A stretch of DNA of 64,000 nt from Streptomyces gobiensis (GCF_021216675.1 NZ_CP086120.1:3147501-3211500); one strand, 5' to 3'; numbered from the stretch's first letter, positions 42,638 to 51,465 are shown. The notes: generated by a model not told the origin, from the letters alone. Numbers and translations are program-made.

Positions 42638-43834
42638 ATGCCCATATCCGTGGGCGATGGGACGGAGGTCCCGGTGTCAGCGGCGTTGCCACGGCAGGCG
42701 GAGACACTGCTCATCATCGAGGCCGATCCCGCCGGCGCCCCACCGCTCCCCGAGATGCCGGACGCCTTCGGCGGCCGGGTACGGGTCCGTACGGCCCGTA
42801 ATCTCACCGAGGCCGAGCGGCTGCTCACCGACGATGTGCACTGCGTCCTGCTCGACCTGGGAGTGGGCGATCTCGACGCACTCCCCCGAGTGCTTCGGCT
42901 CGCGCCACAGCACGCGGTACTGGTGCTGGCCGGCGAGGACGATGCCGAGCGTGCGGCGGAGGCGGTACGGATCGGGGCACAGGACTACCTCTGCCGGGAC
43001 GAGCTGGACGGCCGGCTGCTGAGCCGGGCGATCCGCTACGCGGTGGAGCGGAAGCGGGCCGACCTGGCACAGCGGCAGCTCACCGAGTCACGGCTGCGCG
43101 CCCAGGAGAACGCCCGGCTGGAACGTGGGCTGCTGCCCACCCCGCTGCTGGACGGAAGCGCACTGCGGTTCGCGGCGCGCTACCGGCCGGGGCGCTCGCG
43201 GGCGCTGCTGGGCGGGGACTTCTACGACACGGTGCGCACCGCCGATGGCACCGTGCACGCCATGATCGGGGATGTGTGCGGGCACGGCCCCGACGAGGCC
43301 GCGCTCGGCGTCGAGCTGCGGATCGCCTGGCGGGCGCTGACTTTCGCCGGGCTGTGCGGCGATGAGCTGCTGGGCACGCTGCAGAAGGTGCTGGAGCACG
43401 AACGGGCGAACGAGGAGATCTTCGCGACCCTGTGCATGGTCGATATCTCGCCGGACGGGCGCCGTGCCGGGGTCTGCCTCGCCGGTCACCCCGAGCCGCT
43501 GGTGGTCGGCGGTGGCTCCGCGCCACGGCTGCTGCCTTACGACTACGCCGGTCCAGCGCTCGGCCTGCTGCCGAGGGCCCGCTGGTCCCGCAGCCAGGTG
43601 GAGCTGGGCGGTGTGTGGAGCCTGATGCTCTACACGGACGGGTTGATCGAGGGCCGTATCGGGCGCGGCAATGAGCGGCTCGGCCAGGACGGCATGCTGG
43701 ACCTCGTCACTTCCGGGCTGGCCGGGGGCAGGAGCGGTGAGCAGCTGCTGGACGGGATGCTGGAGAACGTGGAAGAGCTCAACGGCGGCGTGCTGACGGA
43801 CGATGTAGCGGTGCTGCTGCTCGACCGGGGCTGA
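42638..43834 (+). CDS. Response-regulator-like PP2C (SpoIIE-type) phosphatase
   Basis: 398 residues from ATG 42638 (ATG 42605 also possible). Residues 20-140 form a receiver-like domain (TLLIIEADPAG, VHCVLLDLGVGDLDALP, AVRIGAQDYLCRDELDG); the phospho-acceptor Asp of VLLDLG is retained. The C-terminal PP2C domain has LLGGDFYDTV, HAMIGDVCGHGPDEAA, VCLAGHPEPLVV, MLYTDGLIEGR and LTDDVAVLLL, holding the metal-binding Asp residues. It would dephosphorylate an anti-anti-sigma factor or similar partner, a partner-switch role. Confidence 0.9.
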   Translation: MPISVGDGTEVPVSAALPRQAETLLIIEADPAGAPPLPEMPDAFGGRVRVRTARNLTEAERLLTDDVHCVLLDLGVGDLDALPRVLRLAPQHAVLVLAGEDDAERAAEAVRIGAQDYLCRDELDGRLLSRAIRYAVERKRADLAQRQLTESRLRAQENARLERGLLPTPLLDGSALRFAARYRPGRSRALLGGDFYDTVRTADGTVHAMIGDVCGHGPDEAALGVELRIAWRALTFAGLCGDELLGTLQKVLEHERANEEIFATLCMVDISPDGRRAGVCLAGHPEPLVVGGGSAPRLLPYDYAGPALGLLPRARWSRSQVELGGVWSLMLYTDGLIEGRIGRGNERLGQDGMLDLVTSGLAGGRSGEQLLDGMLENVEELNGGVLTDDVAVLLLDRG

Positions 43835-43848
43835 TCGCTCGATTCCGC

Positions 43849-44196
43849 TCAGCGGTTGTACGGACCGTACGGCCCATCGCTGCTGCTGCCCCGGTAGCTG
43901 CCGCCACCGCCCCCGCTGACCTGGATGAGAGCCGGGCGGACATCGACCATGTAGACGATGTTGGCGATCAGGCCCGCGATCTTCAGCAGGAAGAACGACG
44001 GCACGAAGAGGCCCGCGGCGACCGTCAGCCCAAGGATGATCAGCCAGAACTGCTTGGTCTTCTTGTCGGCGGCCCGATAAGCGTCCTCACGGCGCAGAGC
44101 CGCGTCCACCACGCAGAAGATCGCGAAGACCAGTAGCCCGAGGAAGACAAAGCTCATCAAAGTGCCGAAACCCTGCAGCAACACGCTGTCCACCAT
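43849..44196 (-). CDS. DUF2516 family membrane protein
   Basis: 115 residues, three helices (FGTLMSFVFLGLLVFAIFCV; FWLIILGLTVAAGLFVPSFF; a third near 75-95) with VDAALRREDAYRAADKKTKQ between, matching DUF2516. The C-terminal tail is Gly/Ser/Tyr-rich. No known role. It converges on the PP2C gene. Confidence 0.8.
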   Translation of the reverse strand: MVDSVLLQGFGTLMSFVFLGLLVFAIFCVVDAALRREDAYRAADKKTKQFWLIILGLTVAAGLFVPSFFLLKIAGLIANIVYMVDVRPALIQVSGGGGGSYRGSSSDGPYGPYNR

Positions 44197-44331
44197 CCTG
44201 GAGAAATACGCCGTCCTTGGCCTTCCACGCTACCTGGACGGCAGGCCGGGCATATAGCCCATGCCCGGCCTGTCCCAACGATTACCCGGCCCCCGCCAGA
44301 GCCCGGCCCAGAACGGACTCAGGAGTCCGAC

Positions 44332-44829
44332 TCAGGAGTCCGACTTGGGGGTCGTCTTCTTGGCCGTCGTCTTCTTGGCGGCCGTGCTCCTGCGGGGCGC
44401 CGCCTTCTTCGGCTCAGCGTCCGCCTCGGGCTCCGGCTCCACCACGGTGACCGGCTCCCGCTCGATGGTCGTCTCGTAGGTGGCCGCTTCGCCCTCCTCC
44501 TTACCGCGCCAGGACTCGACCGCGACCTTGCCCTGCTCAGCCAGGGAGTCGTAGCTCTCCTTCGCCTTCACCACGGCCTCGGCGGTGTAGCCGACGCCCT
44601 GCAGCGCGAGGTGCTGGGCCTGCTCGCGGAGCTTCTTGATGTCGGCGTCCAGCGTGGACAGGAACCCCTGGAACTTGTCCTGCACGACCTTGGGATCGGT
44701 GTCCTTGACCTTGACGATCTTGGCGATCCGGTCGGGCGCCTCATTACGGACCTTCTCAATGACGCCCGCGGCGGCATAGAGGGGCTTCGGGTCGGTGAGC
44801 GTCTTACGGAGATCGGTGGCGTTAGGCAT
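44332..44829 (-). CDS. Lysine-rich heparin-binding-hemagglutinin-like protein
   Basis: 165 residues. A helical N-terminal part (LYAAAGVIEKVRNEAPDRIA; QDKFQGFLSTLDADIKKLRE) with VVKAKESYDSLAEQGKVAVE, then an acidic stretch and a C-terminal tail of KKAAPRR and AAKKTTAKKTTPKSDS. This is the HBHA-like layout of mycobacteria; the basic tail may bind DNA or polyanions. Its start overlaps the XRE gene's end by 8 nt, so the regulator and this protein are coupled. Confidence 0.78.
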   Translation of the reverse strand: MPNATDLRKTLTDPKPLYAAAGVIEKVRNEAPDRIAKIVKVKDTDPKVVQDKFQGFLSTLDADIKKLREQAQHLALQGVGYTAEAVVKAKESYDSLAEQGKVAVESWRGKEEGEAATYETTIEREPVTVVEPEPEADAEPKKAAPRRSTAAKKTTAKKTTPKSDS

Positions 44830-45211
44830 GAGAATCCCTCCCGGGCTGTGGCTGCGACTGTTGCATGGTGCCGTTCTGGGTCCGGAACGACTCGTAGATC
44901 TGAAGCAGCGCCTGCTTCTGCTGCTCGGTGATCGACGGGTCGGCGAGGATCGCGGCCGGAACCTCGATCTCCTCCCGTTCCCGCTCATCGAGCATCCCGG
45001 CCCGCACGTAGAGCGTTTCGGCGGAGATCCGCAGCGCCTTCGCGAGCTGCTGAAGGATCTCCGCACTGGGCTTGCGCAGGCCGCGCTCGATCTGGCTCAG
45101 ATACGGATTCGACACCCCGGCGGCGTCGGCGAGCTGGCGCAGCGAAAGCTGGGCGTTCCGCCGCTGCTCACGCAGAAACTCGCCGATCCCGCTGGGGTGC
45201 AGTGAGGCCAT
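44822..45211 (-). CDS. XRE-family helix-turn-helix regulator
   Basis: 129 residues from ATG 45211. IGEFLREQRRNAQLSLRQLA, DAAGVSNPYLSQIERGLRKP is the HTH (residues 10-50), followed by SAEILQQLAKALRISAETLY and a helical C-terminus with ITEQQKQALLQIYESFRTQN. An 8-bp inverted repeat 30 nt upstream is a likely autoregulatory operator. Coupled to the HBHA-like gene. Confidence 0.88.
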   Translation of the reverse strand: MASLHPSGIGEFLREQRRNAQLSLRQLADAAGVSNPYLSQIERGLRKPSAEILQQLAKALRISAETLYVRAGMLDEREREEIEVPAAILADPSITEQQKQALLQIYESFRTQNGTMQQSQPQPGRDSHA

Positions 45212-45240
45212 GCCTCCACTGTGCCCCGGGGTGCTAGCTT

Positions 45241-45260
45241 TTGCAAGCGAATGCTTGCAA
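45241..45260. promoter_or_regulatory. Palindromic operator upstream of XRE gene
   Basis: TTGCAAGCGAATGCTTGCAA: perfect 8-bp arms (TTGCAAGC/GCTTGCAA) around GAAT, 30 nt before the XRE start. Half-site spacing suits an HTH dimer. Confidence 0.75.
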
Positions 45261-45304
45261 CGGTGTCGAGTGTCGCCGGGCGTCGCCGTCTGCCCGCGAA
45301 CCAT

Positions 45305-45600
45305 CTGTTGATCTGTCTCGAGGCGGAAGACTTCTGGCTGGAGTACATCGACGCCCGGGGCGGGCTGCGCCGGGGGCCGCTTGAGGTGATGTGGCCGACT
45401 CGCTTCAAGGCGGCCGAGCAGGTGCCCCGTTCCCGTCGTACCGGGGGCAGCGCACCCTTCCGGTTGGTACTGGGCGGCTACCTGCGCCGAACTGCGGATC
45501 GAGCCGGAAGATGCGGCGAAGTTCACGGCCACGGCAGCGGCCTGCGCCCGGGTCGACTGGGAGTACGAGCGGGTCGGGGTGCTCGATCCGGTGCTGGCGG
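45305..45600 (+). pseudogene. Decayed TnsA-like transposase endonuclease gene
   Basis: Three pieces of a streptomycete TnsA-like protein appear in different frames: EDFWLEYIDARGGLRRGPLE (from about 45332), FPSYRGQRTLP (from about 45430, the normally conserved FPSYRGQR segment), and EDAAKFTATAAACARVDWEY then ERVGVLDPVLA (to 45600). The catalytic middle section is missing. This is the remnant of a Tn7/Mu-like element gene broken by frameshifts and a deletion. Confidence 0.65.
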
Positions 45601-45721
45601 CTGGTTGCCGGGCGTCTGTGCCGCCAGGGTGGCGAAGACCGATCAGTGGCGTGGGACGTGAACCTTTCTGTCGTGGGTGCCGACTGTTTCGGTGACGGGT
45701 GGCGCGGGATGGGGAGGTGCG

Positions 45722-46267
45722 GTGGCCGAGAACGGATGCAGCGGACTGCTGGTGGTGCGCTGCCAGCTCGGCGAGCGGGAGGCGTTCACCGAGCTGGTGC
45801 ATGTCTGGCATGTCCCGCTGTTGCGGTATGTGCGGGGCATGGTCGGCTCACAGCACGTCGCGGACGATCTCGTCCAGGAGACGTGGGTCGCCGTCGTGCG
45901 CGGACTGCCGCGCCTGCGGCAGCCGGAACGGTTCGCCCCATGGCTGTTCACCATCGCACGGCGCACGGTCGTCAACCACCTGCGGCACGCCTACGCGGCC
46001 CAGGAGGTAGCAGCGGTGGAGGCAGACGTTGTCGCCGAGGACAACGATTCCCTCAGCGGCGTCCTGGACGGGATGGAGATCGAAGCCGGGCTCAGCGGGC
46101 TGCCGCCGGTGGAGCGCGAAGTGCTGATCCTGTTCCACCTGCAGGATCTACCGCTGAACGCCTGCGCGGAAGTGCTCGGCGTACCGCCCGGCACGATCAA
46201 GAGCAGACTGCACCGAGCCCGCCGCATGTTGCGGAACATCATGGCTGAAAGGGGACATGAGGCATGA
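45722..46267 (+). CDS. ECF-type RNA polymerase sigma factor
   Basis: 181 residues from GTG 45722 (GGGGAGG upstream; a longer start at 45677 is possible). Region 2: FTELVHVWHVPLLRYVRGMV, VADDLVQETWVAVVRGLP, RFAPWLFTIARRTVVNHLR. Region 4: LPPVEREVLILFHLQDLPLN, then ACAEVLGVPPGTIKSRLHRA. Its ATGA overlap with the next membrane-protein gene suggests that protein is its regulator. Confidence 0.9.
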   Translation: MAENGCSGLLVVRCQLGEREAFTELVHVWHVPLLRYVRGMVGSQHVADDLVQETWVAVVRGLPRLRQPERFAPWLFTIARRTVVNHLRHAYAAQEVAAVEADVVAEDNDSLSGVLDGMEIEAGLSGLPPVEREVLILFHLQDLPLNACAEVLGVPPGTIKSRLHRARRMLRNIMAERGHEA

Positions 46268-46761
46268 GCGAGCCGAACCACGGAGCACACCGGGATGTGC
46301 CTGAAGAACTGGAGCGCGCGCTGGCGGCGGAGGTCTCGTTGCGCTCCCGGCTGCGGCACGTGGCGGTGGGCCTGGCGGGAGGATGCGGCGCGGCACTGAT
46401 CGCGGTGCTGTGGGCGACCGAGCCGGACCCGCTCCCCACACGGACCCAGGCGGGGTTCGCAGGCTTGATCGCGGTCGGGCTGGCCTGGGCGGCCTTCGCC
46501 GGCTGGGTACTCAGCAGGCGCCGACCGCTGTTCGCCCGGGACCGGGTGCTGGGCGCCCGGCTCGCGCTGGTGGTGACCACGCTGACCGGCGTCGCCGGAG
46601 TCGTACTGGCCGCGGTACGCGGCACGGCGGCCGGGGTGCTGGGGACCGCCCTGACCGGTGCCGTCCTGGTGGCCGCCGCGGGACTGCTCCTGGCACGGGC
46701 GCAATCCCGCCGCCGCGAACTGCTGCGGCTACGCGACGCCCTGCAAAGGAAATCCTCCTGA
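46264..46761 (+). CDS. Membrane protein coupled to ECF sigma factor
   Basis: 165 residues; a 25-residue cytoplasmic helix (DVPEELERALAAEVSLRSRL) precedes four membrane helices. Overlap of 4 nt with the sigma gene fits a membrane-bound anti-sigma factor, but no HxxxCxxC zinc motif is present. After it, 46762-47043 holds only a short frame ending GLFTGIRGHQLAGWLHSEFD that I cannot place. Confidence 0.7.
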   Translation: MSEPNHGAHRDVPEELERALAAEVSLRSRLRHVAVGLAGGCGAALIAVLWATEPDPLPTRTQAGFAGLIAVGLAWAAFAGWVLSRRRPLFARDRVLGARLALVVTTLTGVAGVVLAAVRGTAAGVLGTALTGAVLVAAAGLLLARAQSRRRELLRLRDALQRKSS

Positions 46762-47043
46762 GATCGTGCGCCTACGCGGGAATCGATGTCGAGAACTCGG
46801 GCCTGTTCACCGGCATCCGCGGCCACCAGCTCGCCGGCTGGCTGCACTCTGAGTTCGACGCGCTGGGCCCAGCGGACCCCCGCCCGCGTCACCTCACGAC
46901 CTGACCGCATCAGCCCGAGCAGTCCCGTACCACCTGCCCCGTGGACACCGCCGTCCTGCGCGCCACCTCGCCTTATCCGGCAGCGGGCTGCCGCTTCGCC
47001 GTCTGCCCACGTGGCTGTCAGTCGCCACCGTTAGTCTCCGGCC

Positions 47044-47547
47044 ATGAGCATGATCGGTGAATACGCACGCGTGACGACGTCCGAACTCGACCAGGTCATC
47101 AACGATTCGGAGTGGGCGCTGGATTTCGTTGATGAGCTGGTCGAGGCGGAGCTGGACGCGCAGGCAGATCCGTCCGAGGCGCGCTGCCTGGATACCGACA
47201 AGGCCTGGGATGCCCTGGGCTTCCTGCTCCGGCGTGTGGGCTTCCCTGTCGATATCGTCCATGGCGAGGAAGCCATCCCCGAAGCTGAGGACTGGGGGTA
47301 CGGGCCTCCCCGATACCTGACCCCGGATCAGGTCCAAGTGGCTGCCGGGGCGCTCGCGAAGATGACCGGCGCCCGTCTCATCGAAGGTGTCACCCCGGAA
47401 GAGCTGGCGCGAGCGGACGTCTATCCGAGCATCATCTGGGAGCGCGGCGAGTCGCTGGACTATGTGCGCGACCACTACGACTCGCTGGTGCCGTTCTTCG
47501 AAGCGGCGGCGCGTGAGGGCGACGCGATGCTTGTCTGGCTGGACTAG
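47044..47547 (+). CDS. DUF1877 (YfbM-like) protein
   Basis: 167 residues: MSMIGEYARVTTSELDQVIN, CLDTDKAWDALGFLLRR, YGPPRYLTPDQVQVAAGALA, YVRDHYDSLVPFFEAAAREG. These follow the DUF1877 pattern (DKxWxxLHxLL...L...V...A..L). Soluble; function unknown. Terminated by a 14-bp hairpin. Confidence 0.85.
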   Translation: MSMIGEYARVTTSELDQVINDSEWALDFVDELVEAELDAQADPSEARCLDTDKAWDALGFLLRRVGFPVDIVHGEEAIPEAEDWGYGPPRYLTPDQVQVAAGALAKMTGARLIEGVTPEELARADVYPSIIWERGESLDYVRDHYDSLVPFFEAAAREGDAMLVWLD

Positions 47548-47583
47548 GGCGCGGCAGAGACGGGCGTCGGCAGGTGCGGTACC

Positions 47584-47618
47584 GGCAGGCGCCTTTCGCG
47601 CCATGAAAGGCGCCTGCC
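47584..47618. terminator. Bidirectional terminator
   Basis: GGCAGGCGCCTTTC (47584-47597) pairs perfectly with GAAAGGCGCCTGCC (47605-47618) over 14 bp; it separates the DUF1877 gene from the convergent ankyrin gene. Confidence 0.85.
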
Positions 47619-47708
47619 AGTGGTGTCACCCACTGGACCGGCCTAACGATCCGATCATCCGGTAGATATGCAGAGTCATTCGTTCAGGGGGCCCAGTGGC
47701 GCGTACGT

Positions 47709-48128
47709 TTACTGCGCGCCGAACAGCTCCAGCAGCTCTTCCTTGCCGAACATCCGGGCCGTGTCGATCGCGCTCGGTGTTCCGGCCGCCGGATCCGCGC
47801 CCGCGTCCAGCAGGGCGCGGATCACCTCGTCCTCGCCCTTGAACACCGCACCGGCGAGCGGGGTCTGGCCACGGTCGTTGAGCCGGTCCGGGTCCGCGCC
47901 CCGCTCCAGCAGGGCGCGGACCGCGGCGGCGTGGCCGTGGTACGCGGCGAGCATGACGAGGGAGTCGCCCTTGTCGTTGGTGAGGTTCGGCGGCACCCCC
48001 GCGTCGACATACGCGACGATGGTGTCCGTATCCCCGTGCCGGGCGAGGTCGAAGATCTTGGCCGCGAGCTGCAGCACCTCGGGGTCGTGCGCGGGCTCAC
48101 TGCTCTCGGGGGTGGGCGCGTCGCTCAT
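47709..48128 (-). CDS. Ankyrin-repeat protein
   Basis: 139 residues from ATG 48128 with AGGAGGAG upstream. Three to four ankyrin repeats: DTDTIVAYVDAGVPPNLTND, GDSLVMLAAYHGHAAAVRAL then LERGADPDRL, GQTPLAGAVFKGEDEVIRAL then LDAGADP. It would mediate protein binding; in bacteria small ankyrin proteins are often paired with catalase, none here. 48129-48333 holds a short minus-strand frame ending ITLAYKRYRVAVYVK of unknown origin. Confidence 0.85.
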   Translation of the reverse strand: MSDAPTPESSEPAHDPEVLQLAAKIFDLARHGDTDTIVAYVDAGVPPNLTNDKGDSLVMLAAYHGHAAAVRALLERGADPDRLNDRGQTPLAGAVFKGEDEVIRALLDAGADPAAGTPSAIDTARMFGKEELLELFGAQ

Positions 48129-48333
48129 CGCGGCTCCTCCTGGTCGTAGCGTCGCTGGTGGCCTCACTTTACGTACACGGCTACGCGGTACCGCTTGTAC
48201 GCAAGCGTGATGTCCTCGTGGCTTGGTACTCGGTCCAGGCCCAGCACATCGGCGGTGCCGTACCCGGGGGGCGGTGCTCGCCGTGCTGATCCTGAGCTGA
48301 GTCGGCGAGTCGGCGGCTCAGCGGTACAGCGGC

Positions 48334-49614
48334 TCAGAAGGTGTCCGGGCACCAGGGGCGGCGGGCCGTTCGCAGCAGAGTGTCCGCCAGGGCGGCCGCA
48401 CCAGGGCGGTGCTCGGTGATACGGCCCAGAGCACTGAGCCGGGTCACCGCCTCGTCGCCGAGGAAGAGCGCTCCCAACTCGCCGATCTCCATGGAGAGAT
48501 CGGCGTTCGCGCTGCTGGGCGTACAGGTGGCGCCCTCCGGTGAGGCGTCCAGCCGGAACCGGCCGCCCGCCAGCCCCGCCTCATCATGGAGGTCGAGCAC
48601 CAGCGTGCCGGAGGCGGCGTAAGAGCGGGACTTCAGCATCATGGGGACATCCAGCGGACGGAGCCAGAGGTGGTCTCCGTGTGAGGTGATACGGGCCATC
48701 CGCGGGTCCCCGAGCAGCAACGGCAGCACATCGTCCGGCGCGCGGCCGCCGGAGCGGAGGGTGACGGCCCAGTCCAGCGACAGCAGATAGTGCCACAGGG
48801 AGCGCTCGGCGGCCGCGGTGGCGGCGGTCAGCTGGTGGACGGTGACGGGGACCTTGGTCACCTTGCCTTCCCACAGGTCTTCAGCGGAGTAGGCCGCCAG
48901 GCCCTGCACGGTGTCCTCGGCGTCCCGGTAGAGGGCGAAGAAGCGCTGCTGCCAGCCATCGCCGGGGAAGCGGAGGTCGCCGGTCAGCTTCCGCCAGCGA
49001 TGCTCGCCGCGGTCGACGACGCCCGCGCCGGTGGGGAGGGCGCGGAAGCGTTCGTAGCAGGCGGGGCCGGACTTACGGACGTCACCGGCCTCGACGACGT
49101 CGATGCGGCCGCCGCCGGTGTCGGAGGCGACGTGGCGGTTGAGTCCGGCGCGTGGAATGTCGACCTCGAAGTCGGTGGTCCAGGTCGCCGGGCCGAAGCC
49201 GTAGCGGCCATAGATCGGGTATTCGGCGGCGATCAGGTTCGCACAGGCGTCACCGCGCTCTTTGGCGGCGGCCAGCGCGTTGCCCATCATCTGGGTGAGC
49301 AGGCCCCGGCGGCGGTGCGTGGCGGTGACGGTGACCTGTGTGACCGCGGTGGCGGGCAGGGTGGCACCGCCGGGGACGGTGAGCTCCTGCGGGAAGGTAC
49401 GGAAGGTGGCGACGCAGCGGTCGCCGTCGTACGCGCCCTGGGTGCGGGACAGCTCGAAGCCTTCGAGTCGGCCCGCTGCCTCTTGCGGGGTGAGCTCCTG
49501 GTGGGAGGCCTGCTTGGCGTCGAGGAAGCCGGTGCTTACGGCGCGGAGCCAGCCGGGGATGTCGGCGGGGTCGCTGAGGGTACGGATCGTCTGGGTACGG
49601 ATCGTCTGGGACAC
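48334..49614 (-). CDS. Eis-type GNAT N-acetyltransferase
   Basis: 426 residues, GTG start. The N-terminal GNAT domain has VTQVTVTATHRRRGLLTQMM (acetyl-CoA loop R-R-x-G-L) and YPIYGRYGFGPAT; a second GNAT-like and a C-terminal SCP2-like domain follow, as in Eis (enhanced intracellular survival) proteins that acetylate amines including aminoglycosides. The first residues contain a duplicated QTIRT from a 15-bp tandem repeat near 49580-49610. Confidence 0.88.
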   Translation of the reverse strand: MSQTIRTQTIRTLSDPADIPGWLRAVSTGFLDAKQASHQELTPQEAAGRLEGFELSRTQGAYDGDRCVATFRTFPQELTVPGGATLPATAVTQVTVTATHRRRGLLTQMMGNALAAAKERGDACANLIAAEYPIYGRYGFGPATWTTDFEVDIPRAGLNRHVASDTGGGRIDVVEAGDVRKSGPACYERFRALPTGAGVVDRGEHRWRKLTGDLRFPGDGWQQRFFALYRDAEDTVQGLAAYSAEDLWEGKVTKVPVTVHQLTAATAAAERSLWHYLLSLDWAVTLRSGGRAPDDVLPLLLGDPRMARITSHGDHLWLRPLDVPMMLKSRSYAASGTLVLDLHDEAGLAGGRFRLDASPEGATCTPSSANADLSMEIGELGALFLGDEAVTRLSALGRITEHRPGAAALADTLLRTARRPWCPDTF

Positions 49615-49705
49615 CTCGTGCAGGCTAGGCGGCGGGGTGGGGGTGTTGCACGGGGTTTTTGGGGGCGGGGGGTGGGCTTCCCCTGGCCCGCCCCTGACCG
49701 GGGTG

Positions 49706-50668
49706 CTAGAAGGCAGCGCGGATGGTGCCTACTGGGTGGGGGCCGCCCAGCAGGGGGGCGTGGGCTATGCGGGGCAGGGCCGGGGAGGTCACGCCCATCT
49801 GGGCCAAGGCGTGGGCGAGTACGGGGCCCAGGGCGCGGGTGCCGCCGTCGTCGAGTTTGAAGGCGAGGGCGCGGCCGTCCGGGAGGGCGACCGCCTGCAC
49901 CGCCTCGGCGCCCATCTTGGCGAGGGTGCCGGGGAGCTCGCGCATCAGCCAGGTGTCATGGCGGCGGGTGCCCGCGACGTATTCGGGGTGGGCGCGCATC
50001 GCGTCCGCCACCTGGCGCTCGGGGGTTCCCGGGGCCGAGATGACGAAGGTCCGGAAGGCGCGGGCCAGCCCGGTGAGGGAGATGGCCAGCAGCGGAGCGC
50101 CGCAGCCGTCGGTGCCGGTGTGCGCGATCCGCTCGCCGGAAGCCGACTCGACCGTCTCGGCGATCAGACGCTGCAGAGGGTGGCCGGGGTCCAGATACGT
50201 CTGTGCCGGCCAGCCGTTGTGGGCGCAGGCGGCCAGCATCGCCGCGTGCTTGCCGGAGCAGTTCATGGTGAGCCGGGTCCGGGGGTGGCCCGCGGCGAGG
50301 TAGATCTCCGCTTCGGCCCGGTCGAGCGGGAGGTCGGGCGGGCACTGGAGCGCGTCCTCGGACAGGCCGTACTCGGTGAGCATCTTCTGTGCGAGGTCCC
50401 GGTGGAACGGCTCCCCCGAGTGGCTCGCGGCGGCCATGGCCAGCCGCTCGCCGGTCAGCTCAAGACCCGCGCGGAGGACGGCGGCCGCCTGCATCGGCTT
50501 GTTCGAGGAGCGCGGGTAGACCGGGGATGAGACATCGCCCAGCGACCAGTCGACGCTGCCGTCCGCGGCCAGCGCGACGAGGGAGCCTCGGTGGCGGCCC
50601 TCGACGAAGCCGGAGCGTACGACCTCGGCGAGGACCGGAGCTGTGGCGGAGGCTATGGACGACGGCAT
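49706..50668 (-). CDS. Asparaginase (II family)
   Basis: 320 residues of the thermolabile/Rhizobium-type asparaginase family: VVRSGFVEGRHRGSLVALAA, VYPRSSNKPMQAAAVLRAGL (S-S-N-K-P), ASHSGEPFHRDLAQKML, NCSGKHAAMLAAC, TGTDGCGAPLLAISLTGLAR. It hydrolyses L-asparagine to aspartate and ammonia, or acts on a related amide. No signal peptide. Encoded alone. Confidence 0.88.
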   Translation of the reverse strand: MPSSIASATAPVLAEVVRSGFVEGRHRGSLVALAADGSVDWSLGDVSSPVYPRSSNKPMQAAAVLRAGLELTGERLAMAAASHSGEPFHRDLAQKMLTEYGLSEDALQCPPDLPLDRAEAEIYLAAGHPRTRLTMNCSGKHAAMLAACAHNGWPAQTYLDPGHPLQRLIAETVESASGERIAHTGTDGCGAPLLAISLTGLARAFRTFVISAPGTPERQVADAMRAHPEYVAGTRRHDTWLMRELPGTLAKMGAEAVQAVALPDGRALAFKLDDGGTRALGPVLAHALAQMGVTSPALPRIAHAPLLGGPHPVGTIRAAF

Positions 50669-50719
50669 CGGCGGCCTTCCCTACGGTGCTGGGACGACTC
50701 CGGCACCTCAGGGATCGCC

Positions 50720-51307
50720 TCAGGAGAGCAGGTCGTCGATTTGCGCTTCTCCCTCACGGTACCTGCGGGCGATCTCGGCACTGCAATCGTCCGCCGTGCG
50801 CTGGAGCGACTGGCGGCGCTGGGAGACCTGGCGTTCGTAGTCCACGAGCCGGCGCAGCCCCTGGTGCAGCTCATCGTCGGTACGGGCGGTGAGGTCCGAC
50901 AGCTCCACCTCAGCGAGCATCGACTCGGCCAGCCGCTGGTTCTCCTCGCTGTAGGGAGTGCCCAGCGTCACATGACGGGCGGAGGAGCGGTGCTGGCTGG
51001 GGCTGTCCGCGAGGATCTCCGGCAGCCGGTCGAAGACCGAGGCCTCGGGGCTGGTCCGCCGGGTCAGCTCGGCCCGCAGAATGTCGATACGGCCCTGGAG
51101 GAGCCGCCTGAGATAGCTGAGGTCGGCCTCCTCCCGCCGTGCGGAGCGGCGTAGCTCGCGGAGGGCGGGGAGACGCAGATCGGAGAGCTTCCCCAGCGCG
51201 GAGCGGGCGTCGCGCTGCTCCGGCGGCCGGGCCTGGATCAGCGAGGCGGCGGCGGCCCGGGCCATCGGCACGGTGCCGGGCGTGCGCTCGGCTCCGGTTG
51301 TGCTCAT
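50720..51307 (-). CDS. rsiG: RsiG, c-di-GMP-dependent anti-sigma factor of WhiG
   Basis: 195 residues, helical hairpin. Both antiparallel helices carry the family signature E-x3-S-x2-R-x3-Q-x3-D: EADLSYLRRLLQGRID in the first and ERQVSQRRQSLQRTAD in the second, the two-copy arrangement that binds a c-di-GMP dimer in Streptomyces RsiG. With c-di-GMP bound, RsiG sequesters the sporulation sigma factor WhiG. The exact double motif makes this one of the safest assignments here. Confidence 0.93.
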   Translation of the reverse strand: MSTTGAERTPGTVPMARAAAASLIQARPPEQRDARSALGKLSDLRLPALRELRRSARREEADLSYLRRLLQGRIDILRAELTRRTSPEASVFDRLPEILADSPSQHRSSARHVTLGTPYSEENQRLAESMLAEVELSDLTARTDDELHQGLRRLVDYERQVSQRRQSLQRTADDCSAEIARRYREGEAQIDDLLS

Positions 51308-51465
51308 AAATCTGTCCCCTCGTCCCCTTTGTCGTATTCACAGCTTCCGTTGCTGCTTTGACAGCTTTGCCCTTTTTGCTGTGAACGCGCGTCACATCAC
51401 GCATCGTGCCACTGTGTGGTTACCGCGCGCAGCGCCCTGGCACCCATCCGGCGCATCATGGAGAC

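Noticed and set aside
48164-48352. Minus-strand frame ending ITLAYKRYRVAVYVK
   Set aside because: The last 25 residues look protein-like but there is no start or ribosome site and no recognisable family; at most a remnant.
48790-50530. Two long plus-strand frames over the Eis and asparaginase genes
   Set aside because: Both are Gly/Arg-rich antisense shadows of genes with clear motifs.
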